33,305 nt of DNA from contig CAIJLX010000061.1 in NCBI GenBank assembly GCA_903821695.1, forward strand, positions 1 to 33,305. Direction: 5' to 3'. Shown here one piece after another: positions 1 through 5,968 of the stretch (position 1 is its first letter; each line of letters opens with the position of its first letter). Origin of the DNA: an uncultured Alphaproteobacteria bacterium. GTDB lineage: Bacteria; Pseudomonadota; Alphaproteobacteria; Rickettsiales; CAIJLX01. Below the pieces are notes generated by a model. The model was not told the origin of the DNA and did no database searches. It worked only from the letters and a program-made list of their open reading frames with translations. The position numbers and the translations under genes were made by a program.

Positions 1-74
1 GTCACCGCCTCAATAATCGGACGAATTTCAAGATCGAAAACCTCGCGAGACACAGGATATAAGCGCTTGTTCAT
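1..74 (-). CDS. IS transposase, N-terminal fragment (runs off the window)
   Basis: Reading leftwards from the ATG at 74-72, the first residues are MNKRLYPVSREVFDLEIRP, and the frame is open to the edge (24 codons). A good ribosome binding site, AGGGAGA, lies just upstream on the minus strand (about 80-90). The start is about 60 bp inside the terminal inverted repeat, as expected for a single-ORF IS. The fragment is too short to assign a family alone; the assignment comes from the matching inverted repeat shared with the C-terminal fragment at 33082-33305. Confidence 0.6.
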   Translation of the reverse strand, partial: MNKRLYPVSREVFDLEIRPIIEAV

Positions 75-137
75 GGCAAAAATCTCCCTTTCGCCATAAC
101 CTATATCATAAAAATACAGGTTTGTTAACAGTGCCTA
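1..137 (-). mobile_element. IS5-like insertion sequence, transposase-5' end (partial)
   Basis: The window opens inside an insertion sequence whose transposase is read leftwards. The outer end carries the terminal inverted repeat GGCACTGTTAACAAACCT (minus strand, 118-135) followed by TA (136-137), a possible target duplication. The same 18 bases begin the element at the right edge (33075-33092), read inward, so both edges belong to the same or very similar IS. The IS5-like assignment rests mainly on the C-terminal transposase fragment at the right edge. Only about 137 bp is present, so the element's full length is unknown. Confidence 0.8.
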
Positions 138-533
138 AGCACAAAAGAGGGTGCAGCAAACACAGCAGAATCCTATTTTTCCCACAGACCAAGAAATGCG
201 ATATTTGTTCCAAAACCAGACACAACTTATCCTATCGGCATCATGAAAGATAGTTGTCAAAAGCTTGAAGATAATAACCAATTGCGTGATGGCGATGTCG
301 TGCTTCTTGGGCACACCCATCTTGCTATTTATGGTTTAGAATTCCAAACTGCAGGTGGCAAAAACGTCACAATGTATAATACGGGCGTTGGGTTTAAGGG
401 CGGTCACTTTGCACCATTAGTGATTCACACCGATCAAAGTGGCCAAGTCGCAACATATACAGATGGGAAACTAAAAATCCGAAATTTTGATCCTTTGCGA
501 ATTATTGCAAATCCGAACCAAACCAGCCGATAA
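129..533 (+). pseudogene. Metallophosphoesterase-like gene, C-terminal remnant truncated by IS
   Basis: The plus-strand reading frame ending at the TAA of 531-533 stays open leftwards across the IS boundary to a stop at 126-128 inside the inverted repeat, so the original 5' part is missing. The remnant contains DVVLLGHTHLAIYG, matching the C-terminal GHxH metal-binding motif of calcineurin-like metallophosphoesterases (LpxH/YfcE type), followed by a beta-rich tail with YNTGVGFKGG. An internal ATG at 243 could start a 96-residue peptide, but the N-terminal metal ligands of the fold would be absent, so it should be inactive. The substrate cannot be told. I infer the gene was broken by IS insertion or an IS-mediated deletion. 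Confidence 0.6.
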
Positions 534-539
534 AATACG

Positions 540-1142
540 TTAAGCCCGTTTGCGAAAATCTTCCATCGCGTGCTCAAACACATGCCAGGCGGAATAGAGG
601 GAGGCACCGAGGATTAAAACGGCGGCTATGAGGTCGGGCCAGCCGGAGGCGAAATAATAAACCAGAAACGCAGAGATGATGATGGCGAGGTTGAAGATGG
701 CGTCGTTGCGGCTGCAAAGCCAGACGGAGTGGGCGTTGGAATCGCCCTGGCGGAAGCGATAGAGCAACGCGGCGGAGGTCATGTTCACGCAAAGTGCGAT
801 AAAGCCGACTGCGCCCATCAGTGGCGCTTGGGGAATCATAGGGTGCATGAAGCGGTCATAAGCGGCGTATGCAACCCAGATGCCAACTACTAGCATGCCG
901 CCAGCATTGATGAGCGCGGCACTTGCGCGCCAGCGGAGGGATTTACCAAGGACATATAAAGAAATCGCATAGCTTGCAGAATCGCTGAAGAAATCGATGG
1001 CATCGGCCAGCAGCGCGACGGAGCCTGCCAAATGTGAGGCGAGGATATCGACGATGAACATGGTGAAGTTTAGGCCTAGGCAGAGCCAGAGGATTTTGCG
1101 GAAGATGGTGTCGTCTTTTTTATGTTCGTGAATATGTGCCAT
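540..1142 (-). CDS. CDF-like cation transporter (Co/Zn/Cd efflux type)
   Basis: A 200-residue inner-membrane protein with a short His-rich cytoplasmic start (MAHIHEHKK) and about six hydrophobic segments, matching the membrane domain of cation diffusion facilitators. The TM2 region reads LLADAIDFFSDS and the TM5 region SRNDAIFNLAI; these Asp/Asn positions correspond to the metal-binding sites, with Asp replacing the usual His. There is no long C-terminal cytoplasmic domain (the protein ends FEHAMEDFRKRA), so it belongs to a short CDF-like subgroup. Known members export divalent cations by proton antiport; the metal is not predictable here. Its ATG overlaps the uppP stop by one base (TAATG), implying translational coupling and one transcript with uppP. 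Confidence 0.75.
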   Translation of the reverse strand: MAHIHEHKKDDTIFRKILWLCLGLNFTMFIVDILASHLAGSVALLADAIDFFSDSASYAISLYVLGKSLRWRASAALINAGGMLVVGIWVAYAAYDRFMHPMIPQAPLMGAVGFIALCVNMTSAALLYRFRQGDSNAHSVWLCSRNDAIFNLAIIISAFLVYYFASGWPDLIAAVLILGASLYSAWHVFEHAMEDFRKRA

Positions 1143-1945
1143 TATCTTGCAAGCAAGAATAGCAGCATCACGCCACCCAGGGCAATGCGGTAATAGGCGA
1201 AGGGTGCAAAGCCATGTTTGCTGATGAAATTGATCACGGTTTTGACGACGAATAATGCGGTGATGAAGGCGGAGAGGAAGCCGACAACGATGATGGTGGT
1301 ACCCTCAGAGGTTAGCTGGTGATAGTTTTTGTAAATATCAAATACCGTTGCGGCGAGCATGGTGGGGATGGCGAGGAAGAAGGAAAATTCCGTTGCCGCT
1401 TTGCGTTCTACTTTGAGCAAAACTGCGCCCATGATAGTGGCGCCGGAGCGGGAAACGCCGGGGATCATTGCAACCGCTTGGGCGAGGCCGATATAGAGCG
1501 GCAATAATTTCGGAAGTTCTTCGATGGTTTTATATTTGGGTTTGGTGTTGCGGCGTTCGATCCACAAAATCGCGATACCGCCAAGGATAAGCGAAATGGA
1601 GACGACATAAGGCGAGAATAATACGGTTTTGATGAAATCATGCAGCAATGCACCGAGCACCATGGCGGGTAAGAAAGCGAATAAGATCGCGCGGACAAAG
1701 TTCCGGGATTTTTTGCTTTTAGGCAAGGTGATCGCGACTTGCAGTAAGCGTTGGAAATAAACGACGCAGATTGCCAGAATTGCGCCCAATTGAATTACAA
1801 TTTCGAACACTTTACCGGAAGGGCCTTTGAAGCCCAGCAGATCGACCAGCAATATCAAATGGCCGGTGGAAGAGACGGGGATAAACTCGGTCAAGCCTTC
1901 GACGATGCCCAAAAATGCGGCTTGGATGAGGGTTAAAAGTTCCAT
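1142..1945 (-). CDS. uppP: Undecaprenyl-diphosphatase UppP (BacA)
   Basis: A 267-residue polytopic membrane protein of normal family length. It removes a phosphate from undecaprenyl diphosphate, recycling the lipid carrier for peptidoglycan and other envelope polymers. Both signature motifs are present: the N-terminal IVEGLTEFIPVSSTGHLIL, with the catalytic Glu and the Ser/His cluster, and PGVSRSGATI near residue 165, with the catalytic Arg/Ser. The ATG at 1945 lies 3 bases after the stop of the upstream gene, whose last codons supply an AGG-type Shine-Dalgarno. It is followed without a gap by the CDF-like transporter gene. Confidence 0.95.
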   Translation of the reverse strand: MELLTLIQAAFLGIVEGLTEFIPVSSTGHLILLVDLLGFKGPSGKVFEIVIQLGAILAICVVYFQRLLQVAITLPKSKKSRNFVRAILFAFLPAMVLGALLHDFIKTVLFSPYVVSISLILGGIAILWIERRNTKPKYKTIEELPKLLPLYIGLAQAVAMIPGVSRSGATIMGAVLLKVERKAATEFSFFLAIPTMLAATVFDIYKNYHQLTSEGTTIIVVGFLSAFITALFVVKTVINFISKHGFAPFAYYRIALGGVMLLFLLAR

Positions 1946-1948
1946 GAA

Positions 1949-2464
1949 TTACCTGAAATATGTTTGAAAGCCGATGGGGACTAGCCAGAGGAATACGAGG
2001 TTTGCGCCGCCGGTGGTCCACCAATAAAGCATCGACATAAAGAAGGAGCCGACACCTTCGTAACTGCCAGTATGGATTTCGAAGAAAAGGGCGAGGCCGG
2101 GTGATTGCAAGAAGGCGGCGATGATGACGTTGCCGGGCATAAAATAAAGCCAGCGTATCCAGGATAACACATCGCTGATGGTGAAAAACCCGTCGCGGTT
2201 GAAATCTAATGGTGGATGCCAATAGGCGTCTAGAAAAAGCGGTTGGGGAAATGTGGCGACAAAAACCAGTGTAATAAGATAAGAAATAGTAAGAAAAATA
2301 TTGAGGTCATAGGGCTGGAAAATCGCATCCCAGAAGCTGGTATGTTGGGTGGTGCGATATTGCTTTTGATAGATATAAGCCGGCTGTTTGTAATTTCTCA
2401 AAACAGGTTTCGGGGCGGGCTTGCGCTTGCTTTTCTTCCGCCAAAAATTTAAGTCTATCTTCAT
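1949..2464 (-). CDS. Hypothetical membrane protein with an EF-hand-like loop
   Basis: I do not recognise this family. The start chosen is ATG 2464 (MKIDLNFWRKK), with AGGAG about 10 bases upstream; a TTG 30 bases earlier is less likely. The 171-residue product has a very basic N-terminus, then hydrophobic segments near LNIFLTISYLITLVFVA, WIRWLYFMPGNVIIAAFL and MLYWWTTGGANLVFLWLV. Between the first two sits DFNRDGFFTISD, which fits the EF-hand/dockerin calcium-loop pattern DxNxDGxxxxxD. It is rich in Trp, Tyr and Phe. It lies 3 bp upstream of uppP in the same operon, suggesting an envelope role. Its start codon overlaps that of the divergent gene at 2463. Confidence 0.7.
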   Translation of the reverse strand: MKIDLNFWRKKSKRKPAPKPVLRNYKQPAYIYQKQYRTTQHTSFWDAIFQPYDLNIFLTISYLITLVFVATFPQPLFLDAYWHPPLDFNRDGFFTISDVLSWIRWLYFMPGNVIIAAFLQSPGLALFFEIHTGSYEGVGSFFMSMLYWWTTGGANLVFLWLVPIGFQTYFR

Positions 2465-3263
2465 GTGGATCAAATCTCCTCTTATCATAAACAAGAAGCA
2501 ACTGATTTTTCTACTTATTTTTTGTGCTCTGCCCCTAAATGCACAGGAAGTTCAGGGGACGGTTACGTTTCATAATTCGGAAAAAGACCAACCGGTTCTG
2601 GAAACCCCTTTCCGCAAACAAGAAATAACCCCGCCAGTAAAACCAAAACTGCCGAAAGTGAATTCTCCAGCTGTGCCGGGTGGTGATGCCGAAACGGAGC
2701 AACCGGAAGAAAAACCAAACCGCCGTCCACTGGCCTCCCAACGCCGACCTGTATTACCGCCATTAGGGATGGAGGTTCTGGGGATAGAAGCGCCAAAGCC
2801 GGTGCCGGAAGGTCGCAAGCCGGTGAGTTTGATTGATGCCTCGCCGATTATATTTTCGCAGGGCGATATCGCGATTTATCCGTGGATGGAGAAGGAAGAA
2901 TATTTTGAAGATGATCCAACCAAAGTGACCATCTTACGAGCCCGCATTTTGCGCAATGAGCAGGTGGTGCTGCCTGATAATTTATCCCGCAATAAATTCA
3001 TGGAAGGCACCGGCGTACTCACCATTTTCCCCCGCACCCAAACCGCCGAAATTCCGCTGGATCGCATTTATTTCTCGCAAGATATGTTGTTCTTGGACGA
3101 AGAAGGCATCATCCGCCAGATGGTGTATAAAACCGAGGTTAAAGGCACGAAACCGATAGTCTCTAAAATGGAAGTCCGCTCCGTATTGCAGCTCAATGCC
3201 GGTAGTATTCACAAGCTCGGCCTAAAAACAGGCGACAAAGTAGCCATTCCGCCGCAGGTGTAG
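2463..3263 (+). CDS. Secreted Pro-rich protein with a DUF192-like C-terminal domain
   Basis: The ATG at 2463 gives a 266-residue protein with a signal peptide (basic MWIKSPLIINKKQ, hydrophobic LIFLLIFCALPL, likely cleavage after NA in LNAQE). Residues about 35-95 are Pro/Glu/Lys/Arg-rich and probably unstructured. The C-terminal third has DMLFLDEEGIIRQMV, then VRSVLQLNAGSIHKLGLKTGDKV, which resembles the end of DUF192 proteins (typically LDMLFIDxDG ... VLELNAGxxxxLGIxxGDxV). The function of that family is unknown. No clear Shine-Dalgarno precedes the ATG, and a TTG at 2421 lies in frame, so the start is not certain, but the signal peptide supports 2463. The palindromic CtrA-like site begins at the stop codon. 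Confidence 0.7.
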   Translation: MWIKSPLIINKKQLIFLLIFCALPLNAQEVQGTVTFHNSEKDQPVLETPFRKQEITPPVKPKLPKVNSPAVPGGDAETEQPEEKPNRRPLASQRRPVLPPLGMEVLGIEAPKPVPEGRKPVSLIDASPIIFSQGDIAIYPWMEKEEYFEDDPTKVTILRARILRNEQVVLPDNLSRNKFMEGTGVLTIFPRTQTAEIPLDRIYFSQDMLFLDEEGIIRQMVYKTEVKGTKPIVSKMEVRSVLQLNAGSIHKLGLKTGDKVAIPPQV

Positions 3264-3279
3264 TTAACAATTTGTTAAC
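3263..3279 (+). promoter_or_regulatory. CtrA-type binding site (palindromic GTTAACAATTTGTTAAC)
   Basis: Directly after the stop of the DUF192-like gene lies GTTAACAATTTGTTAAC, a perfect inverted repeat containing TTAA-N7-TTAAC, the full CtrA consensus of alphaproteobacteria. It is about 25 bp before the ATG at 3304, and a possible -10 (TTATAA) lies at about 3291-3296. It could control the two small genes downstream. The alternative is a short, A/T-rich terminator hairpin, but the stem is weak and only TTTC follows. Confidence 0.45.
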
Positions 3280-3303
3280 TTTCTTCTGTTATTATAAGCA
3301 CTT

Positions 3304-3639
3304 ATGCCGAATCAAGATTACATTCGAAAAGCACAAGAAGAGTTACAGCGTATCTTTGGTGAAGAGACGGTGACAATTGGCCATTATGAAGGGGATGATG
3401 GACGCTTTATTGCCACCAAAAGCGGCAAACTACGCCTTTATTATATTCTTAATTTTACTAGAGATTCTTCCTCATCTTTTTTGCCGCTTTCCGGAAATAT
3501 AGAAGAGGAGGATGGGCGGCGAGGGCTCCTTGCTGAAGCGGAAGATAGCGGTGAGCAACTGGCGGCTGAATTAGAAGAAAAATTAAATATAGTGAGCTTA
3601 AGTCAAGATGGTGGATCTGATATACTTTCGGAAACATAA
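3304..3639 (+). CDS. Small acidic hypothetical protein
   Basis: A 111-residue soluble protein of no recognised family. The N-terminal half (MPNQDYIRKAQEELQRIFGE, then GHYEGDDGRFIATKSGKLRLYYIL) looks folded. The C-terminal half is Glu/Asp/Ser-rich and low in complexity. There is no signal peptide or membrane segment. The start is the first ATG after the CtrA-like site; no strong Shine-Dalgarno is visible. The stop is 3 bp before the next gene, so the two are probably co-transcribed. I cannot name a function. Confidence 0.55.
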   Translation: MPNQDYIRKAQEELQRIFGEETVTIGHYEGDDGRFIATKSGKLRLYYILNFTRDSSSSFLPLSGNIEEEDGRRGLLAEAEDSGEQLAAELEEKLNIVSLSQDGGSDILSET

Positions 3640-3642
3640 GAT

Positions 3643-4068
3643 ATGAGAACACTGATAGCCATTCCAGTAAAAATGTTAGCAAACAAATATGCTTTAAAAA
3701 AATTGGAAAAACTTACGCCTCTTTCGTTTCCTGCTATTGAGCATTTGCAAATATCAACTCGACATTTTTTTGAAAGACATGCTGGAAATTTAAGGGAACT
3801 TCGCCAAAAAACAGGGGAATACTGGACATTCAAACGCGATAAAAATAATGTAGAAAGTGGATTCTACCAACTTCATCTACCACATACGAATGATGTAACA
3901 GGAACATTAAAATTCATGGGTGAATTAGATATAAAAACGGGCGTTTTTTCTAAAAATATCCAAGATGCGGAGCAGAAACTGATGATTACTGCAGATTGGT
4001 ATGAAAATTCTGATTTACGGACTCTCCGTAACAAAGCCAATTTCCGGAAAATGGTTCAATTGGAATAG
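3643..4068 (+). CDS. Hypothetical protein, Lys/Arg-rich
   Basis: A 141-residue basic protein that I do not recognise. The N-terminus MRTLIAIPVKMLANKYALKK is amphipathic and basic, and the rest (FERHAGNLRELRQKTGEYWTFKRDKNN ... GELDIKTGVFSKNIQDAEQKL ... DLRTLRNKANFRKMVQLE) appears soluble. The DNA is visibly more A/T-rich than dnaG and other neighbours, hinting at recent acquisition. It follows the 111-residue gene by 3 bp. About 50 bp without features separate it from the dnaG start region. Confidence 0.55.
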   Translation: MRTLIAIPVKMLANKYALKKLEKLTPLSFPAIEHLQISTRHFFERHAGNLRELRQKTGEYWTFKRDKNNVESGFYQLHLPHTNDVTGTLKFMGELDIKTGVFSKNIQDAEQKLMITADWYENSDLRTLRNKANFRKMVQLE

Positions 4069-4090
4069 GCTACACAAACCAGATTGCGCC

Positions 4091-4144
4091 AGGAGAGGAG
4101 TTATGCAATTTTCTCCAGCATGCAATTCCCACCCTCGTTTTTAG
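4091..4144 (+). promoter_or_regulatory. dnaG translation start region with a 13-codon overlapping ORF
   Basis: A strong Shine-Dalgarno, AGGAGAGGAG (4091-4100), is ideally spaced for an ATG at 4103, but that frame encodes only MQFSPACNSHPRF and stops at 4142-4144. The in-frame dnaG ATG is at 4120, about 19 bases after the Shine-Dalgarno, which is too far for normal use. ATGCAATT occurs at both 4103 and 4120. This could be a small leader peptide coupled to dnaG, or a 17-bp duplication that moved the original start out of frame. Confidence 0.4.
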
Positions 4145-5958
4145 ATGAAATACGGCAACGGATGCGGCCTTCGGCGGTGCTCGGCAAGGAATTGCGGCTG
4201 ATTCCTAAGGGGCGGGGGGAATTTATGGCGCTTTGCCCGTTTCATAAGGAAAAATCGCCCTCGTTTAGTGTGAGTGATGATAAGGAATTTTACCATTGCT
4301 TTGGCTGTGGGGCACATGGCGATGTGATTCGATTTACTATGGAATTTCAGAAGCTTAGCTTTCCGGATGCGGTGACGCAATTGGCGGCGGAGGCAGGGCT
4401 TCAACTGCCGAAAGAAGAGACGGTTCAGCAGAAACAATATCGCGAGCGGGCGGATATTTTGAAGGAGCTGATGGAGTGGTCGGCTGCTTGGTATCAGGGG
4501 CAGTTGCAAAGCCGGGCAGGGGCGGAGGCATTGCAATATTTGAAGCGGCGGTCGCTCTCCGATGAGGTGATTGCGGAGTTTCAGCTGGGTTATGCGCCCG
4601 ATAGCCGGGATGCGCTTAAAACCTACCTCATGAGTAAGGGTGTGGCGATTGCGGATATGGTGGAAGCCGGGATGTTGATTCAGCCGGAACAGGGCGATGC
4701 CTATGACCGATTCCGCGGGCGGGTGATGTTCCCGATTACGGATGTGAAAAACAAGGTGATCGCGTTTGGTGGGCGGGCTTTGAAGGATGAGCAGCAGCCG
4801 AAATATCTGAACTCGCCGGAGACGCCGTTGTTCCATAAAGGCCGCCAACTCTATAATTTCGCCCGTGCGCGAGCGGCGGCGAAAACGGAAAACCGGATGG
4901 TCGTGGTCGAAGGCTATATGGATGTGATTGCGCTGCATCGGGCGGGGATTCATAGCGCTGTTGCACCACTGGGGACTGCGCTAACGGAAGATCAATTGCA
5001 ACGTTTATGGTCGGTCGAGCAGGAGCCGATTTTGTGCCTGGATGGTGATGCGGCGGGCTTGCGGGCGATGCAGCGGGCGGTGTTTTTGGCTCTGCCATTG
5101 CTCAAGCCTGGGCACTCGCTGAAGGCTGCATTTTTGCCGGAGGGGAAAGATCCGGATGATCTGCTTAATGCCTCTGGCCCATTGGCGTTGATGCAGTTAA
5201 TGGAGAAAACGGAACCACTGGCCGAAATGGTGTGGCGATTTGAGTCACAGCGTTTTTCGCTCGGTACACCGGAGCAACGGGCGGCACTCGAAAAGGCAGT
5301 GTTTGAGCGGGTCAAAGGCATCGATGATAAAACGGTGCGTGAGCATTATCAGCAATTCATGCAGGATAAGCTCTGGCAGCTAAAACGGAGCAAAAAACAG
5401 ACGGGGCAGGCGAAGGATTCGGTGGTCGTGGTGTTGCCGATGATTTCCACCTCGCCCAAACGTGAGCAGCTCGAAGGTGCACTTGTCTCATTGGTACTTG
5501 ATGCGCCCAAGGTGTTGTTGCATGGGGAAGTGGAGGAAGCCTTCGTTACGCTGGAGTGTGGCAAACCGGAGCTGAACCAGTTGATTGAGGAAATGCGTAA
5601 CTATCTGGAATCTAAGGATTTTTTTGCTGGCTCCGCTGAAGATCAGGCCGAAATTGCGGAAAACTTGGCGGCGGGCCTTGAAAAAATGGGGTTCGGTGCA
5701 TTACTTAAATCTTTAAAATCACAGAGATTTGTTGACAAAACAAAGCTCTCTAGTGCAGAAACATTGACGCTTGCGGTCTGGCGCTATCTTTTGGTGGCCC
5801 GTCAGGCGGAGCAGATGACAAGTGAATATGAGCAGGCCGTGCGTGAATGGTGGGGAACAGATCCGGAAAGAGTCGACGCTTTCCGTCAGCAGAAGGAATC
5901 AATCGATTCTGCCGCTGTTAAAGCCCGAAACGCATTGGAACAATGGCTTGAAAACTAA
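4120..5958 (+). CDS. dnaG: DNA primase DnaG
   Basis: Synthesises RNA primers for replication and interacts with the DnaB helicase. From ATG 4120 the product has 612 residues and starts MQFPPSFLDEIRQRM, matching the usual family N-terminus. The zinc domain is complete (CPFHKEKSPSFSV, then HCFGCGAHGDV). The TOPRIM catalytic core shows VVEGYMDVIALH and LDGDAAGLRAM, with the metal-binding acidic residues. The remainder is the weakly conserved C-terminal helicase-binding region. A TTG at 4084 would add 12 residues, but the family alignment favours 4120. The gene is 10 bp upstream of rpoD, the classic macromolecular-synthesis pairing; rpsU is not present here. Confidence 0.97.
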   Translation: MQFPPSFLDEIRQRMRPSAVLGKELRLIPKGRGEFMALCPFHKEKSPSFSVSDDKEFYHCFGCGAHGDVIRFTMEFQKLSFPDAVTQLAAEAGLQLPKEETVQQKQYRERADILKELMEWSAAWYQGQLQSRAGAEALQYLKRRSLSDEVIAEFQLGYAPDSRDALKTYLMSKGVAIADMVEAGMLIQPEQGDAYDRFRGRVMFPITDVKNKVIAFGGRALKDEQQPKYLNSPETPLFHKGRQLYNFARARAAAKTENRMVVVEGYMDVIALHRAGIHSAVAPLGTALTEDQLQRLWSVEQEPILCLDGDAAGLRAMQRAVFLALPLLKPGHSLKAAFLPEGKDPDDLLNASGPLALMQLMEKTEPLAEMVWRFESQRFSLGTPEQRAALEKAVFERVKGIDDKTVREHYQQFMQDKLWQLKRSKKQTGQAKDSVVVVLPMISTSPKREQLEGALVSLVLDAPKVLLHGEVEEAFVTLECGKPELNQLIEEMRNYLESKDFFAGSAEDQAEIAENLAAGLEKMGFGALLKSLKSQRFVDKTKLSSAETLTLAVWRYLLVARQAEQMTSEYEQAVREWWGTDPERVDAFRQQKESIDSAAVKARNALEQWLEN

Positions 5959-5968
5959 AGGATAAGAA

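Noticed and set aside
243-533. An intact 96-residue protein starting at ATG 243
   Set aside because: The frame is open upstream into the IS, and the metallophosphoesterase motif is only its C-terminal half.
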